Source of the DNA: Odontocerum albicorne
Taxonomy: Eukaryota; Arthropoda; Insecta; Trichoptera; Odontoceridae
Assembly (NCBI GenBank): GCA_949825065.1
Contig: OX463859.1
Span: 7,106,217-7,170,216, forward strand
Reading direction: 5' to 3'
DNA: 64,000 nt
In this document: piece after piece, positions 10,733 through 20,939 of the stretch
How positions within the stretch are numbered: position 1 is the first letter of the stretch
Layout: each line of letters starts with the position of its first letter
Translations under genes and position numbers: made by a program
The notes under the pieces: model-generated
Told to the model about the DNA's origin: nothing
Databases searched by the model: none
Seen by the model: only the letters and a program-made list of their open reading frames with translations

Positions 10733-11174
10733 TCGCTTATTAATGCACGTTGTGTTATATGTATAATCGCTTATTAATGCACGTTGTGTTATATGTATAA
10801 TCGCTTATTAATGCACGTTGTGTTATATGTATAATCGCTTATTAATGCACGTTGTGTTATATGTATAATCGCTTATTAATGCACGTTGTGTTATATGTAT
10901 AATCGCTTATTAATGCACGTTGTGTTATATGTATAATCGCTTATTAATGCACGTTGTGTTATATGTATAATCGCTTATTAATGCACGTTGTGTTATATGT
11001 ATAATCGCTTATTAATGCACGTTGTGTTATATGTATAATCGCTTATTAATGCACGTTGTGTTATATGTATAATCGCTTATTAATGCACGTTGTGTTATAT
11101 GTATAATCGCTTATTAATGCACGTTGTGTTATATGTATAATCGCTTATTAATGCACGTTGTGTTATATGTATAA
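10733..11174. repeat. Perfect 34-bp minisatellite, 13 copies
   Basis: Exactly 13 units of 34 bp fill 442 bp. The unit starts 'tcgcttattaatgcacg' and ends 'ttatatgtataa'. I see no differences between units. The upstream flank holds a shorter imperfect repeat ('cgcctatttatgcatg' / 'cgcctatttaggcatg'). Identical units suggest very recent expansion, ongoing homogenisation, or assembly collapse. Confidence 0.97.
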
Positions 11175-11649
11175 TCGAACAGCTGGAATTTATAAAATCT
11201 GAAAGCTGTGTACGGGTTTTAAACTATGACATAAACAACTCATAAATACAGTGCTATTATCACTGGATCAAACACCAATTTTTTTTAGAATAAAACCTTG
11301 GTGACCAAATTTCTATCACACCACACAGAATCAAAACTTGGGGTTTTAAGAAGCCTATCTGCAGTCTCCTCTTTCCATGTTACAGATGAATGTAATATTG
11401 AATTATTATTTTCTATGAAAAAATATTTATAATTTTAATACATTGAATTTTTATTTCATTTGTATCCCGTTTTGATCCTCATTATATTTCAAGTAAATAC
11501 TTAAAAAAGTAATTTAAAAATAATTTTATTATATTACTTATTTGCTGGCTTTATTGTTCTGTAACAATTTTATATAGCCAACAAAAATAAATTAAACAGG
11601 CCTAAAGTGTTATACAGACATTAACGATTATCACTTTAACACTATAAAA
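11175..11649. other. Unclassified A+T-rich DNA
   Basis: Nothing recognised between the minisatellite and the LINE-E copy. Confidence 0.45.
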
Positions 11650-12215
11650 ATTATTTAAATTCTTGGGTGCTAGCATAATGTGCAATAATGACCTCTATGG
11701 CGAAGTGTTTGAACAATCACAAAAGGCCGCAGCTATTTCCGGATGTTTAAAGAACACTATCCGGAAAAACAAGCATATGAACATCCAAAGCAAGGTGGGG
11801 ATATACAAGACCTGTGTCCGCCCCATAATGACATACAGCATAGAGTCCAGAGCCGACACTGTCAGAACTAAAAATCTCCTTCGAACCAGCGAAATCAAGG
11901 TACTTAAGAGCATCGCTGGCAAAACCCTTCGTGATAGAGTACGTAACACAGAAATCCGAAGGACGTGCGAAGTTGAAGATATTGTCAGATGGGGACGACA
12001 GAGAAAAAGGTTTTGGAACGAACACGTATCCAGAATGGCGGAACCAAGAGCCGTAAGAATGGCCAGGGACAGTATCCCCCAAGCAAGCATACCTCCAGGA
12101 CGACCTCCCAAAAGATGGAAAGACAGCTGGCAGTCGACGTCGCAAGAGGCAAACAATGATGCAGGACCATAATAGGCCAACAGGCCTAAAATAAGATGAA
12201 GAAGAAGAAAAAGAC
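11650..12215 (+). pseudogene. LINE-E reverse transcriptase C-terminal fragment, 5'-truncated
   Basis: An open frame of about 170 codons (11663-12172, no good ATG at the start) encodes F-L-G-A-S-I, I-Y-K-T-C-V-R-P-I-M-T-Y, L-L-R-T-S-E-I-K-V-L-K-S-I-A-G-K, D-I-V-R-W-G-R-Q-R and P-P-G-R-P-P-K-R-W-K-D-S-W. This is the C-terminal domain common in insect non-LTR retrotransposons. The 3' end has an A-rich (GAA) tail at about 12197-12212. The frame is intact but lacks the polymerase core. A minus-strand relative is at 24885-25260. Confidence 0.88.
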
Positions 12216-12282
12216 TAAAACACCATGTCCTTTTTCATTCTATCCCTCATACATATTTTAATTCTGCTACATCTATATGACA

Positions 12283-12447
12283 AGTCTAGGTGGTGAGACG
12301 CATATTTCCAGCCAGGGTGTCGCGGGTTTAATTTCCGTTGTTACCCGAATATTAAAAAAGGGTTTTATTCTGGTTTACCTTTCAGGTCTATATAAAAATC
12401 TTTTTGGTCGGCTGAAAGAGATTGCTACATGAAAATAAACTCACCCC
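12283..12447 (+). mobile_element. SINE1 copy, near full length, old
   Basis: The head is 'gtctaggtggtgagacg' (A-box side) with a weak B box 'gggtttaatttcc'. Then follow 'ttattctggttt', 'aggtctatataaaaatc' and the tail 'ggtcggctgaaagagattg' ending in 'ataaactcacccc'. Confidence 0.75.
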
Positions 12448-12549
12448 ATATAATATGATTTATATTACGAGACATCTTATAAATACACAATTTGTGAAAA
12501 AACAACAGGTAATTTAATGTGGACACACAATTTTAACAGATCTAGGTTG

Positions 12550-13095
12550 TTACCTTTCATTTGTCGTGTTCCCAGTACACTAGGATTTTGCCCGTATCCT
12601 TCTTGATAACATATATGTTACAATACGATTGACACTTATCTGCGTAACTGTTGTCTAGTTGTTTAGAAGGGATTACAGTATACAGTTTGTGGCCTTTAAT
12701 TTGTCGTGTCCCCAGTAAACTAGGCTTTTGTCCGTATCATTACTTGATGATATATACAATACGATTGCCACTTATCTGCGTTACTGTTGTCTATTTGTTT
12801 AGAAGGGATTACAGTATACAGTTTGCATCCTTTCATTTGTCGTGTCCCCAGTAAACTAGGCTTTTGCCCGTATCCTTACATGATGACATATACAATACGA
12901 TTGCCACTTATCTGCGTAACAGTTGTCTAGTTGTTTAGAAAGGATTACAGTATACAGTTTGTGGCCTTTCTTTTGTCGTATCCTCAGTAAACTAGGCTTT
13001 TGCCCGTATCCTTACTTGATGACATATACAACATGATTGCCACTTATCTGCGTAACCGTTGTATATGGTAGTTGTTTAGAGGGGATTACAGTTCG
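12550..13095. repeat. About 138-bp tandem repeat, four copies
   Basis: 'ttgtcgtgt' starts at 12561, 12701, 12837 and 12973 (a variant), giving spacings of 140, 136 and 136. Each unit contains 'aactaggcttttgcccg' and 'gattgccacttatctgcg' with mild variation. A single related copy, including the flank 'acaggtaatttaat', is at 20582-20703. Confidence 0.9.
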
Positions 13096-13616
13096 GTAAT
13101 AATTTCGCCAATTGCGCATTTTACAATAAAGTGTCTAAATAAATAAACAAGATTTGCAATAACCAAATCTGTCAGTAATCCTTAAGTTTTGAAAATTTCA
13201 TCTTTCAGAATTGAACGATTGTTACCGTTTCTTAAGAGGGACTCTTACAACAAACCTGAGATGGAATTTGATTTAAGCGCGATAAACTTTAAAAGAGGCT
13301 TCATTTAGTAATCTTATTAAAAGTTTCAAACTTTGTAGCTTCGGTATTTATAAACGGACAAAATTATGGAAAATAGCGCCGCGCCATTCCAACGCGGACT
13401 TTTTCCTCATAAATTTTATGGGAAAAATCTTACGGTGACCACATTGTACGCATCTTCACGTCAAATTTTTACTTCACAAATCTCAAGTTATTAATGGCTT
13501 TTCGAATTGATGTTACTTATTGTAATGAAGTTAAAAGATTAAACGATGTGATACATTCTGAACATTTAAGATTTCACCAACTCAGACGTCACTTTGTCGA
13601 ACTCCACAATAAATAT
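13096..13616. other. Unclassified A+T-rich DNA
   Basis: Nothing recognised before the left inverted end of the Penelope-like composite. Confidence 0.4.
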
Positions 13617-13679
13617 TAAATTAAAGTGCGGTTACATTGTTTTAATCCACTTTATTTATTGCAAACCACAATGCATTTC

Positions 13680-15375
13680 AACACTCGCTGTGTCATCATC
13701 AGGTGAGTGGTCTAGAACTGAACTGAATAGTTTACTGTATAATACCAATACTAATTATACTATTCATAGCATCTTTAATAAGAGTGTACGCAAAGCATTT
13801 CAACACTCACTGTGTCATCATCAGGTGAGTTGTCAAGAACTGAACTGAATATTTTACTGTATAATACAAATGCTAACTATACTATTCATAGCATCTATAA
13901 TAAGAGTGTACGCAAAGCATTTCAACACTCACTGTGTCATCATCAGGTGAGTTGTCAAGAACTGAACTGAATATTTTACTGTATAATACAAATGCTAACT
14001 ATACTATTCATAGCATCTATAATAAGAGTGTACGCAAAGCATTTCAACGCTCACTGTGTCATCATCAGGTGAGTTGTCAAGAACTGAACTGAATAGTTTA
14101 CTGTATAATACCAATACTAATTATACTTTTCATAGCATTTATAATAAGAGTGTACGCAAAGCATTTCAACACTCACTGTGTCATCATCAGGTGAGTTGTC
14201 AAGAACTGAACTGAATAGTTTACTGTATAATACCAATACTAACTATACTATTCATAACATCTATAATAAGAGTGTACGCAAAGCATTTCAACACTCACTG
14301 TGTCATTATCAGGTAAGTTGTCACGAACTGAACTGAATAGTTTACTGTATAATACCAATACTAACTATACTATTCATAACATCTATAATAAGAGTGTACG
14401 CAAAGCATTTCAACACTCACTGTGTCATCATCAGGTGAGTTGTCAAGAACTGAACTGAATAGTTTACTGTATAATACAAATACTAACTATACTATTAATA
14501 GCATCTATAATAAGAGTATACGCAAAGCATTTCAACACTCACTATGTCATCATCAGGTGAGTTGTCAAGAACTGAACTGAATAGTTTACTGTATAATACA
14601 AATGCTAACTATACTATTCATAGCATCTATATTAAGAGTGTACGCAAAGCATTTCAACACTCACTGTGTCATCATCAGGTGAGTTGTCAAGAACTGAACT
14701 GAATAGATTACTGTATAATACCAATACTAACTATACTATTCATAGCATCTATAATAAGAGTGTACGCAAAGCATTACAACACTCACTGTGTCATCATCAG
14801 GTGAGTTGTCAAGAGTTGAACTGAATAGTTTACTGTATAATACCAATACTAACTATACTTTTCATAGCATCTATAATAAGAGTGTACGCAAAGCATTTCA
14901 ACACTCACTGTGTCATCATCAGGTGAGTTGTCAAGAACTGAACTGAATAGTTTACTGTATAATACCAATACTAACTATACTATTCATAACATCTATAATA
15001 AGAGTGTACGCAAATCATTTCAACACTCACTGTGTCATCATCAGGTGAGTTGTCAAGAACTGAACTGAATAGTTTACTGTATAATACAAATGCTAACTAT
15101 ACTATTCATAGCATCTATAATAAGAGTGTACGCAAAGCATTTCAACACTCACTGTGTCATCATCAGGTGAGTTGTCAAGAACTGAACTGAATAGTTTACT
15201 GTATAATACCAATACTAACTATACTATTCATAACATCTATAATAAGAGTGTACGCAATGCATTTCGACACTCACTGTGTCATCATCAGGTGAATTGTCAA
15301 GAGTTGAACTGAATAGTTTACTGTATAATACCAATACTAACTATACTTTTCATAACATCTATAATAAGAGTGTAC
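13680..15375. repeat. 122-bp tandem array, 14 units, with hammerhead-like motif
   Basis: The motif 'tgtgtcatcatcagg' or a one-base variant recurs every 122 bp at 13689, 13811, 13933 and onward to 15275. Two unit types differ at 'ccaatac' versus 'caaatgc'. On the minus strand each unit has CTGATGA-TG-ACAC-agtga-GTGT-T-GAAA, then TGC-ttt-GCG. I see the repeat directly; the ribozyme reading is an inference. Confidence 0.95.
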
Positions 15376-15624
15376 ACATTAGCAGTTCACACTCACTTTT
15401 CACACCCAATAAATACTAAAATATTACACAATGTAATAACCTACATACCATTTTAATACGTAAGGCATACAAACAAAACAAAAATATTTTAAATATTTAA
15501 TTAAATGTATCCCCTTCTCCGCTTCTAGCCCTATTCCCCCTTAGTACCACAAACACCAAATAATATAACATTTTTACTCTATTTTATCGTGAGCAACACA
15601 CATAATGGCGAAATTAATACCGTA
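15376..15624. other. Unassigned spacer inside the composite
   Basis: It shows no repeat structure and no open frame of note. Confidence 0.4.
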
Positions 15625-15955
15625 CTATCTTGATCAAAAAGTTTTAGGACTTTATTCATAAAATCGAAAATACAAGTTTATTCATCAAAATCGATATGGT
15701 CCCCTTCAAAGTACTCGGCATTGATGCACAGTTGATGCCATTTTCAAACTTGTAAAAAATCGAAAACACGCACAAAGGTAGATGTACTCAGTACAGCGTA
15801 ACTTTTACTAATGTCAAGCTATGACGCTGAAATTTGGAGGGAAGTGTCAATGATAGATTAACAAAAAAAAACCTAACAAAAAAAAAAAAGAATTTCAATC
15901 GGGTGACTGACAGCGCCACACGGTGGCCGGTCCTAAAACTTTTTGATCAAGGTAG
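15625..15955 (-). mobile_element. 331-bp mariner deletion derivative (MITE-like)
   Basis: The ends CTATCTTGATCAAAAAG / CTACCTTGATCAAAAAG are flanked by TA at 15623-15624 and 15956-15957. It belongs to the same family as 2957-3875. Only the last ~15 codons of the transposase (ending D-F-D-E) and the first few codons (M-A-S-T-V-H-Q) remain, joined near 15720. It sits in the Penelope-like composite, so it is younger than that. Confidence 0.92.
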
Positions 15956-16137
15956 TATATACTCCAGTTCTTGACAACTCACCTGATGATGACACAGCGA
16001 GTGTTGAAATGCATTGTGATTTGCAATAAATAAAGTGTAATAAAACCAAGTAACCGTACTTTAATTTTGTATTATATAAGATTAATTTTTGAATTTATTT
16101 TCTTAATCTACCTTTTTCCGAACTCCACATACCTACT

Positions 16138-16622
16138 GTATTTTTCGGACTATAAGACGCATCAAAATTGGGGTGTGTCCGATGGTAAATATTAGAGACA
16201 TGGGTTGCGTTTGCAGCTTAAGATAGCACTTAATGATAACCCTTTTTCGAAGGTCTTATCATAATGTACGATTCTATACAAATACTACACAAATGCAACC
16301 GTGCAGTCTTTGCTCTTTCCAATTTTGGACTGCGCAGACGTTTGTTATTTGGATATTACGAAGCAACAGATGGGTAATATACAGCGTCTTCAAAATGGTT
16401 TTCTAAGATTCATTTTAATCTGAGAACTAGTTGAAGGTGAGAAATAGATGCCAAATTGACATACTATCTCAATTGCATAATATCCTTAATTGGACACATG
16501 CGGATGCGGGGAAATACTCGTACATAATCTAATGTGTCTAAAATTGGGGTATGTCTTATGGTCCAAAGGTAAATATTAGAGACATGGGTGGCGTCTGCAG
16601 CTTTAGGAAGCCTTTGCAGACA
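16138..16622. repeat. hAT-like end motif and duplicated segment
   Basis: 'tttttcggactataagacgc' at 16140 resembles hAT-type MITE ends, and the complementary 'gtcttatggtcc' is at about 16554-16565. The segment 'aaaattgggg' through 'taaatattagagacatggg' occurs at about 16163-16206 and again at 16539-16589. Between the two lies a LINE-B fragment. Confidence 0.4.
16310..16500 (+). pseudogene. LINE-B internal fragment
   Basis: 'ttttggactgcgcagacg', 'tttgttatttggatatta' and 'cagcgtcttcaaaatgg' match the LINE-B copy at 6745 in order. It is the LQRLQN region, with several stops. Confidence 0.65.
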
Positions 16623-16854
16623 TCCCTTTTTGGGAGGTGTTATCAAAATTTATGGTGATTTAAATGGGAAGTTTGGTTATAAAAAAATCTTTTGTATTAA
16701 ATCTATTTTATTTTTCAATACAGTTTCCATTGAATGCTACATAATTGGCCCAGCAAATACAATAGATTTTATCAAAATCTGTAAATTCATCATTCACTGC
16801 GCTGACAATTTCTCCCTTCAGAGCCATTTTTTTTTAATTTCGAGAAAATAAAGA

Positions 16855-17072
16855 ATTCGCACGGGGTCCGGAGAATTGGCATATGAGGAATCAATTCGCA
16901 CGGGGTTCAGATAATTGGCATATGAGGAATCAATTCCTTCGGAGTCTGAAGAATTGAAAGATGATGAATCAATTCGCACGGGGTCCGGAGAATTGGCATA
17001 TGAGGAATCAATTAGTACGAGGTCCGGAGAATTGGCATATGAGGAATCAATTCGCACGGGGTCTGGAGAAAT
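16855..17072. repeat. 39-bp minisatellite, about 5.5 units
   Basis: 'ggcatatgaggaatcaatt' recurs with a strict 39-bp spacing (16878, 16917, a diverged unit at 16956, 16995, 17034). Because 39 is a multiple of 3, both strands give 13-residue periodic peptides. One unit has diverged. There is no start context or flanking gene to support coding. Confidence 0.9.
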
Positions 17073-17099
17073 TCGAACTCCAATTCGTGCGATTTTGTC

Positions 17100-17446
17100 A
17101 TTGTAACCAGCGTTAAGCGTTGGATCCAAATGTTGTCCACAGTCAAAAATCGATGACAAAAGCTCTTGAGATTGTGATCGAACATCGCCAAACACATCGT
17201 TGAAATGTCCTATTGACTGCGTTTTTGGTAGATAGTAAACAATCGTGGCACTCATCCCACAGGCAGCTTTTTCACATTCAATTTTTCATATATGATATTG
17301 TACAGCCTTCCACTCAGCCTTACAGTCTTCCACAGCCTCAGCAATTTCGTGTACACGTACTCGAAGGTCTACTATCACGATACCATGGATGTTTTCAATG
17401 ATTTCCTCCGTGGTGGACGCAATAGGGCGTTTGAAGCACGATCCAT
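17100..17446 (-). pseudogene. Mariner transposase N-terminal/central remnant
   Basis: Read on the minus strand across frames: R-P-I-A-S-T-T-E-E-I-I-E-N-I-H, then V-D-L-R-V-R-V-H-E-I-A-E-A-V (helix-turn-helix), Y-E-K-L-N-V-K-K-L-like, and R-F-L-T-V-D-N-I-W-I-Q. The last corresponds to the first catalytic motif (normally T-x-D-E-T-W), here V-D-N-I-W. It is truncated on both sides and has frameshifts. Its first codons lie in a perfect hairpin. Confidence 0.75.
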
Positions 17447-17482
17447 CTTACCATGGATCGTGCTTCAAACGCCCTATTGCGT
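17417..17482. repeat. Perfect hairpin, 30-bp arms, 6-nt loop
   Basis: Arm 17417-17446 ('acgcaatagggcg' to 'gatccat') is exactly complementary to 17453-17482, with loop 'cttacc'. The left arm is mariner coding sequence and the right arm is an inverted copy of it. Confidence 0.97.
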
Positions 17483-17484
17483 TT

Positions 17485-17520
17485 TAACATGGCCGTACAT
17501 GCACGTGTACGGCCATGTTA
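17485..17520. repeat. Perfect hairpin, 15-bp arms, 6-nt loop
   Basis: 'taacatggccgtaca' (17485-17499), loop 'tgcacg', exact complement 17506-17520. It starts 3 bp after the previous hairpin. Confidence 0.97.
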
Positions 17521-17539
17521 TGGCCATTTAAACGTATCC

Positions 17540-18615
17540 ATCATCTTATGATTTGAAAAGAAATGAAAATTATCGATCTGACATTTTCCTTTTTCTCGTA
17601 ATAAAAATTATGAATCTATCATCTTTTTTCTTTACAATGAATTTTGTCGATATAATCTTCCTTTTTCCTGTTTATAACTGTCGATCTACGAGTATCATCT
17701 TGTAATAAAAATCATCAACATTTCATCCTGTAATGAAAATTGTCAATCTATCATCTTCTTTGCAATGAAAATTGACGATCTATCATCTTTCTTTTTTCTT
17801 TATAATGATATATTTTCTTTTTCTTTATAATATCCTGTAATGATATTTGTCGATTTCTTCTTATTACAAAAATTATCCATATTTCATTTTCCTTTTTATT
17901 CTAAATGAAAATTATCGATCTATCATTTTCTTTGCAATGAAAATTGACGATCAATCATCTTTCTTTTTTCTTTATAATGATATCTTTTCTTTTTCTTTAT
18001 AATATCCTGTAATGATAATTATCGATTTCTTCTTATTACAAAAATTATCCATATTGCATTTTCCTTTTTATTCTAAATGAAAATTATCGATCTATCATTT
18101 TCTTTGCAATGAAAATTGACGATCTATCATCTTTCTTTTTTCTTTATAATGATATATTTTCTTTTTCTTTATAATATCCTGTAATGATATTTGTCGATTT
18201 CTTCTTATTACAAAAATTATCCATATTTCATTTTCCTTTTTATTCTAAATGAAAATTATCGATCTATCATTTTCTTTGCAATGAAAATTGACGATCTATC
18301 ATCTTTTTTTTTTCTTTACAATGATATCTTTTCTTTTTCTTTATAATATCCTGTAATGATAATTGTCAATTTTTTCTTATTACAAAAATTATCCATATTT
18401 CATTTTCCTTTTTATTCTAAATGAAAATTATCGATCTATCATTTTCTTTGCAATGAAAATTGACGATCTATCATCTTTATTTTTTCTTTATAATAATATA
18501 TTTTCTTTTTCTTTATAATAATATCCTGTAATGATAATTGTCGATTTCTTCTTATTACAAAAATTATCCATATTTCATTTTCCTTTTTATTCTAAATGAA
18601 AATTATCGATCTATG
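17540..18615. repeat. 172-bp A+T-rich tandem repeat
   Basis: 'cctttttattctaaatg' occurs at 17891, 18063, 18235, 18407 and 18582, giving 172, 172, 172 and 175 bp. The first 350 bp are a degenerate prelude of shorter 'atcgatctatcat' / 'aatgaaaatt' units. The strand is strongly pyrimidine-biased, with repeated 'tttctttttctt'. Confidence 0.93.
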
Positions 18616-19277
18616 TATCACATTCCCTTTGTTTTTACTATGTATCCGTACACATATACTCGTAATATGATATATTTTTCATGAATTTCATCATGTCGAA
18701 TAATTATTGAATTTCTTTTTCGATCGTGTTACTTGTTTTTATTTACTTTTATTCGGATCGTTGGAAGAGATTACCCCCTAGCAATAAGCCCACTAGATTG
18801 CTTTACAATCAAATGTTAAATAAATAAATATGTCCAGGTCTTACTTATTTTTTATTAAAAATTTCGTAAAATTGTGTGTTTTGAGGTTTGTTTGATTGCT
18901 GATTTCATTAGAATTTTGTTTTCTTTTTGTAATTTAAATGTTCCAGGGTTTAAAAATAAATAAACAAATTAAATACTGCGTATGCTCATGCTATACATAC
19001 AAGGTGTAGAAATGAAATTTTCATATTCAATTTTCTCGAGGTTCCGTTTTGAAGTGGCTGTTCTTTGTATTCCCATTCCAGAGTCTTTCAGATTGATATT
19101 GTCTGCTATTGCGGTGGAATTATATTCAAGGAAGGGAGTTTTGATATACGAACTGCGTATTTTGGTAGAATCCCTGCGTTTTATTTCCCTTTGGTCACTA
19201 ACTTAAGAGAGAGGCTCTTAAAATGCCTCGATATTTTTTCAATAGTTTTCATTGGATGCACTATCCTGTGGCATTAT
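18616..19277. other. Mostly unclassified; LINE-B/SINE1 tail fragment at ~18755-18800
   Basis: 'cgttggaagagattacc' and 'agcaataagccc' match the shared LINE-B/SINE1 3' tail on the plus strand. The rest is unassigned A+T-rich DNA. Confidence 0.45.
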
Positions 19278-19281
19278 TTAA

Positions 19282-19790
19282 CCCTTTAACGGGCATACGC
19301 AGAAATCGGTCGCATATGTGACCACCCTTATAGTTATACTTAAAAGGATTCATTTTCATAATTAAACGTTTTTAAGTAACACAAATGTCAAATTGGCAAA
19401 TTTAGTGGACGGGCAGAAGTCTTATTAAAGACGGATCGTCGTGGAGTTAGCTGCATGTTCAGTAGCAACAATCTAAACATCCGGTAGTTTTATTGTCAAA
19501 ATGTAAATAGATATTATAAGTAAATCCCCATTCATTATATCTCATATAAGAATTTTATTTCCGAATACAACCTTAACTTAGATATCATTACCTAAACATT
19601 CATTGGTCACTTTTGCGACCACTGACATGACCCCTGGAATGGGCACAGCTCTCATATGCGACCGCCTCATTAAAAAGTTAATTTTTTTAAACATGTTTTG
19701 GAAGAAATAAAGTTGATTTGATACACATAATAATGATTTATTCAACAAAAAACTCAATATCTCAAAAATAAAAACTTGCCCTATAAAGGG
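19282..19790. mobile_element. piggyBac-type MITE, 509 bp, TTAA flanks
   Basis: The ends CCCTTTAACGGGCA (19282) and the complement of CCCTTTATAGGGCA (19777-19790) are flanked by TTAA at 19278-19281 and 19791-19794. CCCTTT ends with a TTAA target duplication are diagnostic for the piggyBac superfamily. There is no transposase. The internal sequence repeats the words 'catatgcgacc' / 'catatgtgacc'. Confidence 0.85.
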
Positions 19791-19845
19791 TTAATAGCAG
19801 TAAATTCTGATATTTAGGTAGTGTTTTTCCAAATGATTGAGAAGT

Positions 19846-20327
19846 ATGCTTTTCAGGTAGAATTTTCTATTTAGGTAGTATTTTCTATTTAGGTAGTATA
19901 TTAAGGTAGAATTTTTTCAAATTATGGAAGAGTCGGTATTTAGGTAGTATTTTCTCAAACGAGGGATATCGTACGGCGTGTGGTGGTAGAAAACAAAATC
20001 AATGGCGTACTAAAACATATTAAGTCGAGCTGGACAATACTTAAATCTGCTAAGATGTATTTCCACAACAGTATTTAAGAACCAACGTTGATGTATAAGA
20101 GTGAAACGTGGATGAGGAAAAATATTTGCAAAGGACCGAATAAATGCGTCCACTTAGAAGAATATTTATGCGGTAACAATGTATGATAAAATATATAACA
20201 AATTGATAAGGGATGAGTGAGAACTAAAATCTGATGTGTTGAGTAAGATGAAAAAGAGCACAGTGAAATGGTTTGGGCATGAAGAATAAATGAATGAAGA
20301 AAGACTAAAAAAAAATTTAAAACTAAT
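19846..20327 (+). pseudogene. LINE-A fragment with local duplications
   Basis: 'tatttaggtagtattttctc' (Y-L-G-S-I-F-S) is partly reiterated at 19860-19960. Then come 'aaatcaatggcgtac' and decayed equivalents of L-M-Y-x-S-E-T-W, followed by a W-F-G-H motif. It matches 26644-26793 and 27655-28130 in order. A SINE1 copy interrupts it at 20328. Confidence 0.65.
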
Positions 20328-20517
20328 TTTTTTTTTTTTTCCTGGCGAATTTATTGCCATGTGGAAATCTCTTCCAACCAACCAGAAAGATGTTTTTATA
20401 GGCCCTAAGTGTTAATCAGACTGGAATCCTATTAAAAAAAATCTGGGTTCCAGCGGGGATCGAACCCGCAATCTCCGGATCGGCAGACAAGTGTCTTATC
20501 ACCAGGCCACGGAGGTC
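20328..20517 (-). mobile_element. SINE1 copy, full length
   Basis: On the minus strand: head 'ggtgataagacacttg', B box 'gggttcgatccccgctgg', body 'gattccagtctgatt', 'aaaaacatctttctgg' and tail 'ggcaataaattcgcc' plus a T/A-rich tract. It is very close to the copies at 63782 and 51681. Confidence 0.9.
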
Positions 20518-20581
20518 GTCATATTATAATTTTATTTAAATTTTACACATGACAAGAAATATATATACTCGTAGTTTGCGA

Positions 20582-20703
20582 AAAAACCACAGGTAATTTA
20601 ATTCGGACACACAATTTTAATGGATCTGGGTTTTTTACCTTTCATTTTTCGTGTCTTCAGTAAACTAGGCTTTTGCCTGTATCTCACTGAGGACATATAG
20701 CAC
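20582..20703 (+). repeat. Single copy of the 12.5-kb dispersed repeat
   Basis: 'acaggtaatttaattcgg', 'acacacaattttaa' and 'aaactaggcttttgcc' match 12503-12610 in the same order, showing that the ~138-bp array at 12.5 kb arose inside a dispersed element. Confidence 0.75.
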
Positions 20704-20939
20704 GAAAAAATGAATCGATACTTCTTTCCGATTTTGGATTATATAAAACCCCGTTGCACATTCTCATCAACCTGACAAACAGTGACACTCAATTACATGT
20801 GAATACATCACGCGAAATCAAACTCCTCACACTTTATCACTCCACACAGAATAAAACATTCATCCCACAATTACAGCACACAATCATGAAGCAAAAAAAA
20901 AACATTTATACAAAATATAAATATAAACAATATCAATGT

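Larger units (their letters stand above)
13617..16066. mobile_element. Penelope-like composite with inverted ends around a tandem array
   Basis: The left end 13617-13733 ('attaaagtgcggttac', 'actttatttattgcaaa', 'gcatttcaacactcgctg') recurs inverted at 15965-16066. Between them lie the 14-unit array, a short unassigned spacer and a mariner derivative. Read towards the outside, both ends give CTGATGATGA, a short stem, GAAA, then an A+T stretch with 'aataaa'. The Penelope-like ends at 32.3, 51.6, 51.9 and 60.3 kb have the same order. Inverted or tandem terminal repeats are usual for Penelope-like retroelements. No Penelope reverse transcriptase is visible. Confidence 0.5.

Noticed and set aside
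10733..11174. Regular short repeats as a CRISPR array
   Set aside because: Units are directly adjacent with no spacers, and the context is eukaryotic transposon DNA. It is a minisatellite.
11695..12180. 161-codon minus-strand open frame opposite LINE-E
   Set aside because: It is the antisense shadow of a clear reverse transcriptase C-terminus.
16818..17255. 145-codon minus-strand open frame with S-S-Y-A-N repeats
   Set aside because: Its first part is the wrong frame of a mariner remnant and the rest is the 39-bp minisatellite. No conserved domain or start context.
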